Positions 1-12,139 of a stretch of 64,000 nucleotides of DNA are shown here, in pieces. How positions within the stretch are numbered: the stretch's first letter is position 1; every line of letters begins with the position of its first letter. Location: the NCBI GenBank assembly GCA_017165825.1, contig CM029366.1, positions 28,947,280-29,011,279 on the forward strand, given 5' to 3'. Source of the stretch: Hepsetus odoe. Taxonomy: Eukaryota > Chordata > Actinopteri > Characiformes > Hepsetidae. A program made the position numbers and the translations under genes. The notes under the pieces are model-generated. The model was not told the origin of the DNA, ran no database searches, and saw only the letters and a program-made list of their open reading frames with translations.

Positions 1-496
1 ACCTCTCAGTCTCTTCCAGAGAGACCATAACTGTCCAATGTGATGACCTGTACAGGCCGGTCTCCTCCATGTCTTACTGGCAGAACCTTACAGGAATGCT
101 CAGGAAAACGCCTCAGATAGACGCTAATAAAACGCACTCAGTCGACATGCTTATTCCACATCCTGCTCATATCTAGAATGTCAGCGATGGTTCCTGCAGG
201 TTGGTTCCACATGTTTTTTTCCTGCTGAAGAAACATGAGGGGCTTTGTATTTTGCGGAGGAAAAAATGTAGAGAGTGATTTGCATAAACCATCCTCCTGC
301 TCCAGCCTCAAACAGTGATTTATCTTCTCTAGAAACACTTCCGGTTCCTGCAGAGTATGTGGTCCTGTTTTTATCTCTTTGTGGGGACTAAATGTTTTCA
401 TAAAACATTTTACTTTAATGGAAAGTTGCTTTTTTTCACCACAGATTTTTTGCTAAGAATGAACAATTAACTAGTGTCCCCACAAATATAATACAA

Positions 497-498
<2 letters not shown>
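1..498. other. Non-repetitive DNA with a short GTCCCCACAAA inverted repeat
   Basis: No gene is recognised. An 11-bp inverted repeat is visible: TTTGTGGGGAC at 378-388 and GTCCCCACAAA at 476-486. The stretch before it (about 359-388) resembles a dispersed GTCCCCACAAAG-type repeat seen in fish genomes, but this is from memory and weak. The 87-codon minus-strand open frame at 138-401 has no recognisable domain. Confidence 0.3.

Positions 499-530
<32 letters not shown>
499..530. repeat. (TC)n microsatellite
   Basis: An almost pure TC dinucleotide run of about 32 bp. Confidence 0.95.
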
Positions 531-531
<1 letters not shown>

Positions 532-1631
532 TTGATGTCTTTCTCTACATTACTTTTATTTCATTTTGTCACAAACTGTGTGTGAAATCATAAATTGATA
601 AAGCATTTAATTCCTTTGCATTGAATGTTTGATATGGTAACACTTCTTTTAACTTTAGTTAAATGTTTTTTTTATTAACCATGTCAATTAAAGTGGGCGT
701 TTACTTTGTTGTATGCAGTCTGTCCTGCTCTTGCTGTAGCAGTGTAGTTATCATTGCCTCTGAAATACACATGTACTTCTCCAAGTGTTAAAGCAAAAAA
801 ATAAATAAATAAATACATCAAAAGTGGTCAAGAATCAGATACTTAGAGTTATCAAAGTGCACACATGAATGGCAAAAAATTGTGACAGGCAATAAACCAA
901 GAAAATCAGTTTTAAAAATGGATAACAAAATAAGAAATCACAAAAACATGGAAACAGGAGGCTTTTTTTTCCACTCACTTCATTTGCCCTTGAGTTTGGG
1001 TTTATGTGTCATTAAATATTTTTCATTTGGTTCATGTGAATCTGGGTTAGTGTGACGCTCACGTTTTGATCACATCATGCTCATTTTTGTGTACGAAACT
1101 AAAAACGACTGTGTGGTTCAATATACATAATTTCAGTCAAAGCTGGGGATAAATAGAAATATAAAGCATGTTTTAACATGATGTTTGGTGGAATAATGGG
1201 AGGTTTACTTCAATACATGAAATACTTTCCTGAAATGTTGAAAGAAATTCAAAGTATCTGTGCTGGATCTCGAAGAAAACAGGATTAAATAAATGTTTCA
1301 GTGTGATATCCGTGTGATGTCCCCAAGTCACTTCCATAATGTACCAGGTGGGATAATATCATACACCCTGCGATTTACAGCTAATGTTCATTTACGTTTC
1401 ATTCTCAGGTATTTTGTATTTTGAGGTATTTTGAGTTTAATTTGAGTTTAATCTAGAAGCCAATGGAAAGTTTCTGTTACATGCTTCCACACTTGTGCAT
1501 GAGTGATGGGTGAGCATGAAATGTGCAACTTCAGCACATGATCAGCTCCTATAGTTTATTGTGCTTGAGTAGTTTTAATGACTTTCAATATTTTAAAGAC
1601 CTTTAATAGATTTCTCATGCTGGAAAATGTG
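531..1631. other. AT-rich DNA without recognised genes
   Basis: Short A/T tracts, including an AAAT run near 798-815 and a short TTTGAG-type tandem near 1420-1450, are the only structure seen. No frame above background length and no repeat family was recognised. Confidence 0.5.
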
Positions 1632-1841
1632 ACATTGGTGGTCTAGTCTAGGGACTAGGCCCCAGGATTGAGAGGTCATGGGTTCAAATACCAGACCAGT
1701 AGGTTGCCCTGAAGTACCCTTGAGCAAGGTACCGTCCCCACTTCTACATGGTGTGTGTGGGTTAAATGTGGATTGTATTTCATTGTGTTTCACTGAGTGC
1801 TGTGCTGTGTTTCACAATGGAAAATAGTCACTTTCACTAAC
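1632..1841 (+). repeat. tRNA-derived SINE (family 1), diverged copy
   Basis: The sequence follows the order of the family-1 SINE that recurs through the window: a tRNA-like head (ATTGGTGGTCTAG, then GGGTTCAAATACC as a B-box relic), the body phrase TGCCCTGAAGTACCCTTGAG and GCAAGGTACCGTCCCC, then the tail TTCACTGAGTGCTGTGCTGTG ending in CACTTTCACTA. It is degraded compared with the copy at 23731-24001 and has lost most of the GC-rich middle. A 66-codon minus-strand frame here is an accident of the SINE. Confidence 0.8.
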
Positions 1842-3190
1842 AGTGCTTTTATTTTTTTTACTCTTTATTTATTGTTTGTTTAAAATGTTTGCAATGTTGG
1901 ATAAGAAATCTGAGAGAGTTTTCTGCATTTATTTATTTCCTGTTCTCTGCTTTGACCACTTCTGTTTATCCTGATTGGTAAACTCAGGTTAGCTGCACGC
2001 TCACAGAAGTGGGTGAACTGGGTTATTTGTCATCTGCTGTGATTATTGATCATTTTAGCTTCATGCCATCGCACTGTTAACATGCTTAGGAGGTGATGTC
2101 TCTGTGCTGCATGAGATCTGTTCATTTTACAGTTGCAGACCCCCTCACACAGGAACTCAAACAGACCACTGGCGTTGTGAGTAAAGGTTTACACCTCCTT
2201 GTCATCCCTGTGCTCTGAGCAGCGATCTATAACACAGAGCTTGAAAGCATTCAGTATTCAGTATTATTCAGTACATCTGCTGTGTGGTGTTATAGCATCA
2301 TAAACATGTTTGATGTATTAAGGGGGTCTGAGTTATATGCCCATGAAATTTGTACATCTACGTGTGTAAGGGTGCACAGAGGCCTCAGGCTTTGAACCAC
2401 TGCTCGTATGTGTTTAAGCGTGTAGGATAAGGGAGTGGACAGTGTGCAGTGCCTGGTGCGGGAAAGTGAGCAAGCGTATTGGTTTAAGGTATCAGAAAAG
2501 CACCAGGGTGTAAATAGTCTTTCATTCTGGATGAACAGTTTGACAAACTGTATGAATTTCTGACTCCAAATAATAGCAGAGGTACCCAGTGACATGATAA
2601 CTATAGTCCTCCATGAGCCGAAAGCAGCCCGTTATCTGTTCTGCTATGCAATATTCATAATATTTCTTCTACGTCGGTGAAAGAGCCGAGGCCCTCGCCA
2701 ACGGCCGGTGCAGCAGATGTAAGTCTGAAAGAGGAATGAAAGAGTAGTCCTTTATCCTAGTTCCAGTATTGTAATGGTAATCTACAGACACTGAAGCTCT
2801 AACTGCTGGAAAATCCACTCTTAACATCCTTTACACAAGCATGCGCCCGGGCCCTTCATCCGTTTCTTTGATTCACTGTTCGAACCCCATTTACCTTTTA
2901 AAACAGGAACTTTAAGTGATTCAGGAAGACAGACTATAGCACAGAATTTAACGATTGTGCCATCTGGGGCTGAGCAAGTGGCGTAGCGTCTGATATCGAT
3001 CATGTTTTTCACAGATGGTCAGAAAAAAACTATACCATCTGGATGCAGGTACTGTGGCTTTGGAGAATAAAGGGGGAGGAGGACAGAAAGTTCACTCCAA
3101 AACTTTTTTTAAAAAACATGGCAATACTGATGACTTGCACTTTTAGGGTGGCACTTTATCGTGTATTCTGGATAAATATAGGGCCACTTA
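1842..3190. other. Non-repetitive DNA without recognised genes
   Basis: Mixed composition and no microsatellite over 20 bp. Open frames of 101 codons (minus, 2290-2595) and 63 codons (minus, 2821-3012) lack any motif or splice context I can recognise. I see nothing that supports a gene. Confidence 0.4.
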
Positions 3191-3244
3191 CTCTCCTCTC
3201 TCTCTCTCTCTGTCTCTCTCTCTCTCTTGCCCTCTCTCTCTCTC

Positions 3245-3320
<76 letters not shown>
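3191..3320. repeat. (TC)n microsatellite, long and interrupted
   Basis: About 130 bp of TC repeats with TG, TTGCC and CCTCTG interruptions. It generates Leu/Ser-rich and Arg/Glu-rich frames on the two strands, which are not genes. Confidence 0.97.
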
Positions 3321-3533
3321 ATGTCTTTGTAAAATAGAGAAAGCAACCTTGAAAAGTGGATAAATATAGAGTAAGTCTAGGACAGATATTGGATGCGTAG
3401 GTTTCACTATTCACAGCATTCATTATTTATATGTGTGTGTATGTATATATATATATATGTGTGTGTATGTGTATGGAGAGAGAGTTAATGCCACAAATAT
3501 TATCTTGGAAAACTGCCACGTTGTTGTTATACA

Positions 3534-3760
3534 TATTATTATTATTATTATTATTTTTAATAAATTACAACAATTTGGCAGTTTTCAGATATCATAGTAC
3601 AGCCTCTCTCTCTCTCTCTCTCTCTCTCTCAGAGTAACAGATCTGTTAGTGCAAGTTCTCTTCTTAACCTTAATAATAATAATAATAATAAATAATAATA
3701 ATAATAATATTAACACTACTACACACACATTCATTATTATTATTATTATTATTAATTATT
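3534..3760. repeat. (ATT)n, (TC)n, (AAT)n and (ATT)n compound microsatellites
   Basis: ATT at 3534-3556, TC at 3604-3630, AAT at 3670-3709 and ATT at 3732-3760. The AAT and ATT arrays lie in opposite sense 22 bp apart and could pair as a hairpin. Confidence 0.93.
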
Positions 3761-4019
3761 TTTATTGGTGTTATTATAGAGAGAGGAAAGAGAGAGATTT
3801 TAATATATCTGTTGAGACACTAGTTAATTGTTTATTTTTAGCAAAAAAAAAAGGGAATCTGTGGTGAAATATTTATATAAAGTACATATCTGAATTCATT
3901 TGAAACACTGTCAATGTAAATGTGTAAAAGTTAGTATAAGTATTCAAACTAAACTAGAAATGCTGAAAATATCAAAGGGATTTTTCTCTTTCTCTGAAAC
4001 GTCACTTCTTTCGTGCTCT

Positions 4020-4160
4020 TTTTCCTGAACGGGACTCGGCGCAGGCCGCCCTGCTTACACACGAACGGAACAATGGCTCCCTCTAGCGGCCGCACACGGT
4101 CAGTACTGGTCCAGTCTCAGCGCGACTGCTTCCACTGAGCGCGCGCTCGACACCTTCTCT
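4020..4160. promoter_or_regulatory. Short CpG-dense patch with a CTCF-like motif (candidate)
   Basis: By hand I count about 16 CpG dinucleotides in 140 bp, including runs of two and three CG near 4122-4146, in an otherwise CpG-poor and AT-rich neighbourhood. Read on the minus strand, 4076-4091 gives CCGCTAGAGGGAG, which differs from the CTCF core CCASYAGRKGGCR at two positions. No TATA box or open frame of note follows. It could be a small CpG island, an insulator-type element, or GC-rich transposon debris. Confidence 0.35.
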
Positions 4161-4290
4161 ACGTGCAGGTCATCCTTCCCATTTTTCACACTTTGACCAA
4201 TAGCAATACGAATTATATTACAATACGGATTTTATAGCCAGTTTTTCAGATAAATAGACATTTAATGATAAAAGTTTTGAATTCGTATCT

Positions 4291-4327
4291 TATTCATTCA
4301 TTCATTCATTCATTCATTCATTCATTC
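4291..4327. repeat. (ATTC)n microsatellite
   Basis: A tetranucleotide run of nine units, essentially uninterrupted. Confidence 0.95.
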
Positions 4328-4411
4328 TATTATAGGTAAGAACATGTAAAGGGTCAGCCTAAGCCTCTGGTTTCTCTTTGTTAACTGGGGATTAAAACTG
4401 AACTTTTAGAA

Positions 4412-4425
4412 CCATAAGAGGGCAC
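4412..4425 (+). promoter_or_regulatory. CTCF-like motif (candidate)
   Basis: CCATAAGAGGGCAC matches 12 of 14 positions of CCASYAGRKGGCRS. It points right while the motif at 4076-4091 points left, so the pair is divergent. A motif match alone does not show binding. Confidence 0.25.
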
Positions 4426-4429
4426 CATT

Positions 4430-5149
4430 ACATTACATTTCTTAAAGCAAACCATGACCTGTCCTTCAGCATATCTGCCACCAAACATACTGTTATTAAC
4501 CTGCTTGTGCTAATGCACTTTAACCCTCGGAAAATCTAAGTATTTTGCTTAATTTAGAAATTAACTTTTAGCCATATATGAATATGTCATATTTATATAT
4601 TTCTAACATCTCCATCAAAACACTGAGATATGTTTGTAAACCGATGCTAAAGAACCAGACTTCTCAGAAATACAAAGTAGTTCAGACACATTTGACATCT
4701 AAAGGAAAACTGGAAGACTATATTTGCTCACAAAGAACGGAAGATTATGCCAATGCGTAAGACAAAATGTTGGTATCCTTGTTTAAAATGCCTGTTAATG
4801 TTAAAAGTTAAGTGAGCAGAAGACGAACTGATCACCAAAAGCCTAAAGATGACACATTTCTTTTAAACGTTTTATGCAAGATTAGTGTGTTTTTTTATTT
4901 GCACAATCATACAGTGAAAAAAGAAAAGGTCCATCAAAAGTTTGCTCATGCTTAGATATTTGATGTCTCAGATAACTTTTCCAAGGTCTTAGACTTTCAT
5001 AGGTTTTTAGGCTATAGCTTTCATGTGTCATTGATAGGAAGCCTGGATGATGTATATCTGAAAGCAGAAGAAGCCTCGTTTCTCCTAACAAGCAGCAGCC
5101 ATGAGCTTCTCTTAGCAGCTAAGAGTTTCATTTTTATAATTTCATAAAA
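4430..5149. other. AT-rich DNA without recognised genes
   Basis: A 60-codon plus frame (4578-4760) and a 69-codon minus frame (4882-5091) have no recognisable domains. No repeat family was identified. Confidence 0.4.
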
Positions 5150-6190
5150 ATTATAACGATGCTCACAGTGCAGGAGAAGGCTACAAGATTTTAAAAAGTT
5201 CAGGTTGGTGTTTCCTCAGCTCATAATGTTTTCAAGTGAAGTATAGCTAATAGTAATGGTGAAGGTGAAGTTGAGGTTTGGAAGATCAAGAAAATTTGTT
5301 GCTCAACTGATTGCTTGAAAGGAATATAAAACACCCTGTTTTACTAAGGTGACCAGAAAGATGTTGCAGACTCTAGATCGGTGTTGCACTGTTCGACTAT
5401 GCAGCGATACCCAAACAAACAAGAGTCAGCGGAAGAAAATCTTTCCTGCAGCCCAGCCAGAAAATGCAGCCCCCTTAGTTTGCAAATGAACTTTTTAACA
5501 AGCCTAAAGGATTTTGGAAACAAGTCCTGAGGACTGATACTTTTTTTAACCACATTGTGCAAAAGTGTGTTTCTGGTAGGATAAAATGGTTGCCAGATTG
5601 ACAAGAACAATTCCTTCATCATTTTAAGCATTGAGAGGATCAGTCATCCTAGGGCTTCTGTTGTAGGACGTGGCACAGGGAGCATGTCATTGATAAAGGG
5701 AAGTATAGATTCAGATAAATACCAACAAATTCTAAAAGTCATCATCACTGTAAAAGATTGAAGTTGAGATAGAATGGGTCCTGCAACAAGATAATTATCC
5801 AAAACACACCTTCAAAATCCACAAATCAGTAACTCACGAGGTGCAAGCTAAGTGTTCTGCCATGGCCTTCACAGTCTCCCAACCTAAACATCACTGAAAA
5901 TCTGGATTGATCTCAGAATAGCAGCATATGCAAAACAGCCTATTGAACTTGTAGCCCTTTGCAGGCCAAAAAGCATTATGCTGGCAACAGAAAGCATTTG
6001 CAAGCTTTGATACTTGCAAATGTCAGGTTTGGGGTGGTGGTGTGTGATGGATTGGGTCAAGAGACTAAACTTTTGTTTCAAGCCCTTTTCTTCCTTTTTT
6101 TTCTTTCTTTTCTTGGGAATTCTTTACCTGTGAATGATGGACACAAAAACCTAGCTTACAATCTGGCTTCAAATATTAAAGAAATGTGTC
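5150..6190 (+). pseudogene. Decayed Tc1-like transposase and element remnant
   Basis: The plus strand carries, in the correct order, several landmarks of a fish Tc1-like element. A transposase phrase near 5440-5540 resembles the region before the first catalytic aspartate, ending in TTTTGGAAACAAGTCCTGAG. Near 5784-5810 QQDNYPKHT reads in frame, matching the usual QDN.PKH block and keeping the second catalytic Asp. Near 5870-5910 the sequence corresponds to the SPDLNI.EN block that carries the third acidic residue. A 3' tail follows near 6000-6150. Frameshifts and stops break the frame many times, so no protein is made. Terminal inverted repeats were not identified, so the ends are approximate. 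Tc1 transposase (DDE class) cuts and pastes its element at TA sites. The divergence suggests an old insertion. Confidence 0.7.
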
Positions 6191-7635
6191 ACCTTACTTA
6201 TTATATACTTTTATTTACTTTGTTGATCAGTATTTACAGTAACAGGAGTTAAAACATTTCTGTGGCTGCCATACGTAAGTAGCAAATTCTACGACATTTC
6301 TTCCACATCGCATGCCTTATGTGCCTGTGTTGTACACATACAGTAATAAAGTGTTTGAAATTCAAGACTCAGCCATGCAGCACGTCATTCTTAATCATCA
6401 TAGTCAGTATTGTCTGTCATAACTATCTGTAATGAAAATGTAATCCAGGGTCTCTTTATTGTGGTAACAGCTGCTCCATACAATCACCAAGAACTTGGAG
6501 CAAACAATAATGGCTAAACCTACAGTCACGCTAAGAAGCGTCACCTTTTACCTTATTGGTAACATTGCTGTACAGGAAGTGAAACTCCAGCATCCAAAGT
6601 ATGTTGTTAAAATGTAGCCAAGTTTGAAAATGAAAGTACATTTCTATACTGACAGTATATATGAGAACTTTTGAGAGTGGTTTTCTGCCCAAAAGAAAAG
6701 AGAGAATACATAAAGGCAGTTAAATCACAAGAAATAAGTAAATACATTAACTTAGCAAATAACAAATGAACATAAAAGTTTAGAGTTCATGAGCTCTGCT
6801 GTGAATTATATAGACCTCAAAGTTACAAGCATTCAGAAAATGATCATCTTTAAGTTGTGGGTGAAATGTGTGTCCCAAATAGATCACCAATGAACTCTCG
6901 TTTTTATTCTCAGTTCAGGTTTCACTGGATCAGACCTTTGCCCCATAACATGCTACATAACATACAGCATTAAGTATGTATTCAAAGATATATTAAGCTA
7001 CCCTGTTCATAAATAGTGGCCAAATGCCAGCAATGTCTCATGTCCATTTATTGTACTGCTATGATCTTCCACTGTGGGGAGTGCTTTAAAATCCTAAAGT
7101 ATTTAAACACCTTTGTTTTGTTCTTTGTTCTTCCTGTACAGTGTTCTCATGAAGTCTTTGGTGCTTATAGGTGTAAATAACAATTTGTTCATAAACCCAA
7201 ATGCAAAGGCAATGCAAAAAAAAAAACAATGATAAATACAATCATTGCTCCAAAGACCATAAATTAATAACATATACTCTGTTGTGCAGCTCTGCAATTA
7301 GAGCTTTGAAAAATGTAAATCTTTTCACCACATCGCATTCAGTTTTGTATCCCTTTACTGGCATCATCATCTGGTAATTTGCCATTGTTATACCCCAAGT
7401 CCCTCTGATGGGCTTCACAATTACAGTCCAGCAGAAATATGGTGAACTGAAGGATTATTCTAAGCCTTACAATCACCTTTTTAGAAACCATTGTGGAGTA
7501 ATTTTGGTTGTATGTAAGAGGTCATGTCTTGAAATAATATCTCCCGATTTTTTTGGCAAGTGAGAATAAATTTTTCTTTAACATTTGATGCTGGACTTCC
7601 TAGGTTCTAGTTTTCCTTTAGTGTGTATTGCTTCC
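6191..7635. other. AT-rich DNA without recognised genes
   Basis: No microsatellite of note. AATAAA occurs at about 6344 but no transcript is evident upstream of it. The minus 64-codon frame at 7103-7297 is not recognisable. Confidence 0.4.
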
Positions 7636-7735
7636 ATACTGCCTGCAAAAAAGCAGCCGGATATCATGATGCTGCAACCTCCGCACTTCAATATGGACAT
7701 GGTGTTCTTAAACGGGACCTATTAAGACACACAAA
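7636..7735 (-). pseudogene. Possible Tc1-like transposase fragment
   Basis: Read on the minus strand, 7660-7720 resembles the Tc1 region encoding the KHGGG..M stretch: the plus strand has CATGATGCTGCAACCTCC followed by a GGTGTTCTT phrase, the usual antisense signature of this block. No frame is open and neither terminus was found. This is a weak call. Confidence 0.3.
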
Positions 7736-7739
7736 GTAC

Positions 7740-8287
7740 CCAAGATACCTTAGCTAGAATCAAATACAAGACCAACTTGCAGTCAATCATCTACCAACAC
7801 TGGTTACTGAGTAGACCCAAAGTGTAGACGGTTCAGCTAAGGTTTTATGAAAAATACGAACTGCCATGCCTAAATTAAGGGAATCCAACCACTTAGCGGC
7901 AACCTAATCACCAGCTTGATCATCTGGAATCATCTCAATTTCTTCACTTCTCTACTGCTTCACATCTGTTAGATCTTATGTTAGGCTTTGCCCTGTTTGA
8001 ATGATACACAAAAGTAGTGGCCAACGTGGGGCTGGAAACAAACAAAACAGTCTTCCTAAAACTGATCAGGTGCAGGAACTGAACTGAAAGCAAGAGCCAA
8101 AACATCTCTTGGTCTGGCTCAGACTTTTACAGTACTGTATATCTGAAATATCTGATGGAATGAGCATGGCAGGTCTCTTAGACCAGGAGGAGCTAGGGCC
8201 AGACACAAATGAAAATGGGGTGAATGGCATTTAGCCACTATGCTAAGGTGCTGGTGTACAGACCCCCATGAGTAGCTCTAATACTAC
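7740..8287. other. Non-repetitive DNA
   Basis: No gene, array or recognised repeat. It may be a continuation of an old transposon, but nothing specific supports that. Confidence 0.3.
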
Positions 8288-8747
8288 AAAATATATTTTG
8301 ATGCTTTAGCTGCAGCGCCAGTCTTCTGTTATTGCGATGAAATGAATGCATTCACTGTGTGGGAACAGTGAACACACACCAGCAGCACTGTGCTGCGATA
8401 CCTACGCCCAGTGCACTTATGGGTTTAGGAGATTGCCCAAGGGCACTTCAGCTGTGGATCACTTTCCCTTGCCAACATTTTTCCAGCCATTCCTCATACT
8501 CAACCAGCTACCCTCAGGTTGCAGGCTTGCTTCTCTAACCCTTAGACCACGCTTTGCCATGTCCATACTGTAATATAAACACCTCTTATAATTCTAATAA
8601 ATATTTTAAACAATGGCAAGATGATTTTTAAGCCGATCCTCTCTCCGTTTATGTTAGGCCACATTGTAATGTGGTCTCGACAAACTGACATGAGTCTGGT
8701 GGCTGTATCCTACCTGCAGCTGCAGCTAAAGCATCAAAATATATTTT
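8288..8747. mobile_element. MITE-like element with perfect 29-bp terminal inverted repeat
   Basis: The left arm 8288-8316 and right arm 8719-8747 are exact reverse complements over 29 bp (sharing CTAAAGCATCAAAATATA), separated by 402 bp. Flanks show a loose direct similarity (CTCTAATACTAC and CTCTACTACTG) but no clean target duplication. The interior contains a diverged SINE-like segment at 8350-8568. There is no coding capacity. It could be a non-autonomous DNA transposon, or a chance remnant of a local inverted duplication. Confidence 0.5.
8350..8568 (-). repeat. Diverged SINE-like segment
   Basis: Read on the minus strand, the phrases match the order of a teleost tRNA-derived SINE: TAGACCAC near the right end for the head, a GGTTGAGTATGAGG-type B-box region, CCCTTGGGCAA, and a body ending near the GTGTGTGTTCACTG phrase. 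Divergence is high and the call rests on the order of short blocks. It lies between the two 29-bp arms. Confidence 0.4.
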
Positions 8748-8749
8748 AT

Positions 8750-10915
8750 TAACTCTACTACTGAAAATTAGAACATCAGTTGGAACATTTATAATGTAAC
8801 TAAGACTCATAACATTTTTAAAACTGTGAATATAAGAAACATACTGTTCCTGGAACAGTTGCTACACAAGCGTAATGTATAGCAGGCCTTTATATCACAC
8901 ACTACAGAGTGATTTTTTTAAATTCAGCCAAAGCTGTCTCCAAGCCATTTCTTTAACTCTCAACTGCCCATTTTAAGACACAGAAGGTTGATGTGTAGAG
9001 AAGGTGGAATTAACTATTTACATGTACTCTGTTATGTCATGTTTTTAAGGAAATTTTGATTACTTTTTAGTTTTTATAACATAAATGACTTAAAATATAA
9101 ACTTTAAAACTTTTAAACTTTTATGCAATCAAGTTTTTTTTATGATTTTAACATAATTTTTACCTTTTACACGAGTGTCTGATTTCACTCTGTTCAGCAT
9201 CTGGTGTGTTTAAGGTTTCAGGTGTTATTAACAGCATCATTTTAATTTTGACCCCAAATCCACCCTTTAAAAGGGGAGATACAAGAGGCATTATTTTCTG
9301 TAGTATCTTTATACTTTTCATGATTTTTTTAAAAATAAGAATACATTTATAGCGTCCCCTAGATGGTTCACACATAAGCACACATTGACACATACTTCAT
9401 ATAATTTCAGCGAATTATTTGCAGTTTGACTGGTTCCATTCAGAAGGCAAATCATCTTAACTATACGACTCAAACCTTTCTTTTTAACCGAGCTGCCACC
9501 CAAAGATCTGTAAGTGTGAATAAAAGGATGTTAGAAGATTATCAGCCCATTAACCAGGCTGACCTAATGGGCCTTTAAATGTCAGTGTCTATGTTATTTT
9601 CAATTCAACCCACTAGGAAACAACTGAGCCCAAGAACTGAAGCTCCATTTTCATTTTAATGAAACGCCACCAATGATGCTCATCATCTGAGCGTAACTGG
9701 AGAACCAAAGACAGTACGGTTGAGCCAGACTTTGGAGTGGCTGCAGTGCGCAATTAGTTACTGATTTTAAATGTAATATGAAAAATGTTGTAATTATTTG
9801 AAGAGGCAAGCCTGAGAAAACCAAGTGTGTGAGAGCAGTAGAACAATAGAGGCTTTTCAAAGGCCTGGTTTTAGTGACACAGAGCAGCGGTCTGGTCAGC
9901 CTCCATCTGTAACCTGAGTGACCCTTGGGGTTTAGTTCCAACACCATACGGAATCCCAAATGACCACAACAAAGATGAGCAGGGAACTTAATTGCACCTG
10001 ACACACATTGTTTCAAAGCAACAGCTTAATGTGTGTGTGTGAGTATGTTGGGGACAAGTGTGTCTTTTTTCTTAATGCATGTCCTTAAAATGCAGAACGT
10101 AACATCAAGTATTTCTATGAACCCACATCAGAAAATCCACAATAGTCTGACAGTAGTGCATGAGTCTGATTATTTATTATTTTTAACGTTGTTATTTTGG
10201 ATTGTAAAGCACTACGAAGTTAAAGTTACTGGATTGCTGGAATTTATTAGTTTACAGAAAAAATACTATGTTAAAAATGTTACATGATAATTTCACAGCT
10301 GTATGTAAATGTTTACCCAACAAATCAAATGATTTTATTGATTTTCACTAATAACAAATACATCCTCATGGTGGGATGAAACGTAGATCATGTAGATTCA
10401 AAATACAATCACTTTCTAGATGCAAATTTTAGAACAAAGTTTTGGGTCGTCTGAATCTTAAAGATGAAAATTCTGAGATGACTGGGATATAATGTACTTG
10501 GAACTGTGATATTTGCAGTAAGCTCTCCCTTTCTTTAACCTAATGTGCGGACAGCCAATATGGAACAAAACTGGCATTATCTATGGTCAAAGAAAAGGAA
10601 CTCAGTAAGGCTACTTACTTCCTTTGATTTATTTGTCTGTGCTGGGTATTGTGGGCTGGGCTGTTTAACAAATGTTTTCTCCTGAAAATTCTGACAGACC
10701 TCAATGTTTTTTTTTTTCTTTTTTCTCTCCAGATGCCATAAAGAAATGCTCTAATGTGTGAGTTTCTATAACTCTGATACAAACTGAAAGGGTCCCCTTT
10801 CTGGCTTTGATGAGTTGCATGTAAGGGGCTCAAGTATGATGGTTAGCTGTTAGGTAGGAGGAAGTTTTCTGGAACAGAAGACTCATTGGCAGGTTCCTTT
10901 CCTCTCTTTCTCTCT
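8750..10915. other. Non-repetitive DNA without recognised genes
   Basis: The longest frame is 121 codons on minus (9651-10016), with no recognisable domain. I saw no clear splice context around it. The frames at 9160-9393 and 9318-9503 are equally anonymous. Confidence 0.4.
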
Positions 10916-10951
10916 CGCCTCTCAGCCTCTTTCTTCTCTCTCGTCGCCTCG

Positions 10952-10952
10952 C

Positions 10953-11016
<64 letters not shown>

Positions 11017-11041
11017 CCTCTCTCTCTCTCTCTCTCTCTGT
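10952..11041. repeat. (TC)n microsatellite
   Basis: About 90 bp of TC repeat with a short CCCC interruption, preceded from about 10900 by imperfect TC-rich sequence. Confidence 0.97.
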
Positions 11042-11699
11042 CTTATTGTCTGCTTAAAGGGCAGGGGATAAAGAAAAGAGAGGGAACACACAGTGTGCTA
11101 GTTGTTTTGAGGCCTCTTATGTTATTGATTATCTATGATTAGGCGCTCAAAATGCATAGCCGAATCAGATTAAAACTAAAAAGGCAATCATTTTGTTTGT
11201 AGTGGCGTACCAACGTAGTGCCTGTAGACTCTTAGGCTCTGTTTGTTGCTTTCTTATGAGATAGAGCAGATCTGTTTTTGTCATACAGCAACAATAATCA
11301 CAAACATGCTCCAAATATTCGACAGACATGCCAAAAATCATGTTATATACCCAAATGTGTGAACACATGGGACAAGGACAAGGCCTATGCCATTAAGTGT
11401 CATTTGTGTAAAGTAGAAATGTTTTTTCTTTTCCATTTGTTAAAACCACATAGTTGTATTAACAGACACTTGTATGTCTGAAAGTTTGTAAGAAAACCGT
11501 AAGGTTTTCCTTCATTCGTTTTAAAACGTTTGCATAGCATAAAGACAGATGGTGGTCAAATGGTGCAAAATTAATGTAAAAACAGACAGATTACAATGCT
11601 CACTTATGGCTGCAGGGATATAAAATAAACATTATTCAGCTACTTTACACTTAAAAGATATTGCCTCATGACTCATGAAGTTAATTGCAAAAGAAAAGC

Positions 11700-12130
11700 C
11701 AAAACCCCCGCTCTCAACCATCGCCATCCCTGCCCTGTAACCACACTGAGCCGTGTGAATAAAATAAGCATAATGACATTAAAATGATATACTGTAGTCT
11801 CAAGCAGTTATTCTCATCGCTCCTCTGACTCAGTAAGACAAATTCAAGCCTTTTGAAGGCAAGCCCACATTGTGGCTCTTCCTTGCAAATGGAGCAATGG
11901 TGACACGGACATCCAGAAGGGCTGCCAGTCTGCTTTAGTCCTGATCCCTCCGATTTTCCCAGTCAAGATATGGAGCACAGTCCCCATCCATATGCACTGG
12001 CCGTTGCTTTGGGGAAAGCCAAGCACTGTTACTTGTCACTGAAAGTCTGTGTTGCTCTGTGGGCAGGCGGACCGCAAAAGGCCCTGGAGGCTTCACTGTA
12101 CTCGGAGCAGTTGTCCACACAAGCCAGCTA
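11700..12130. other. Complex non-repetitive DNA, candidate conserved non-coding region
   Basis: GC content is higher than the neighbourhood, no repeats are visible, and the sequence has the even, high-complexity look of constrained DNA. Two overlapping minus frames of about 60 codons lie within. Constraint is a guess that needs alignment with another fish genome. Confidence 0.25.
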
Positions 12131-12139
12131 GAGGGGCAG

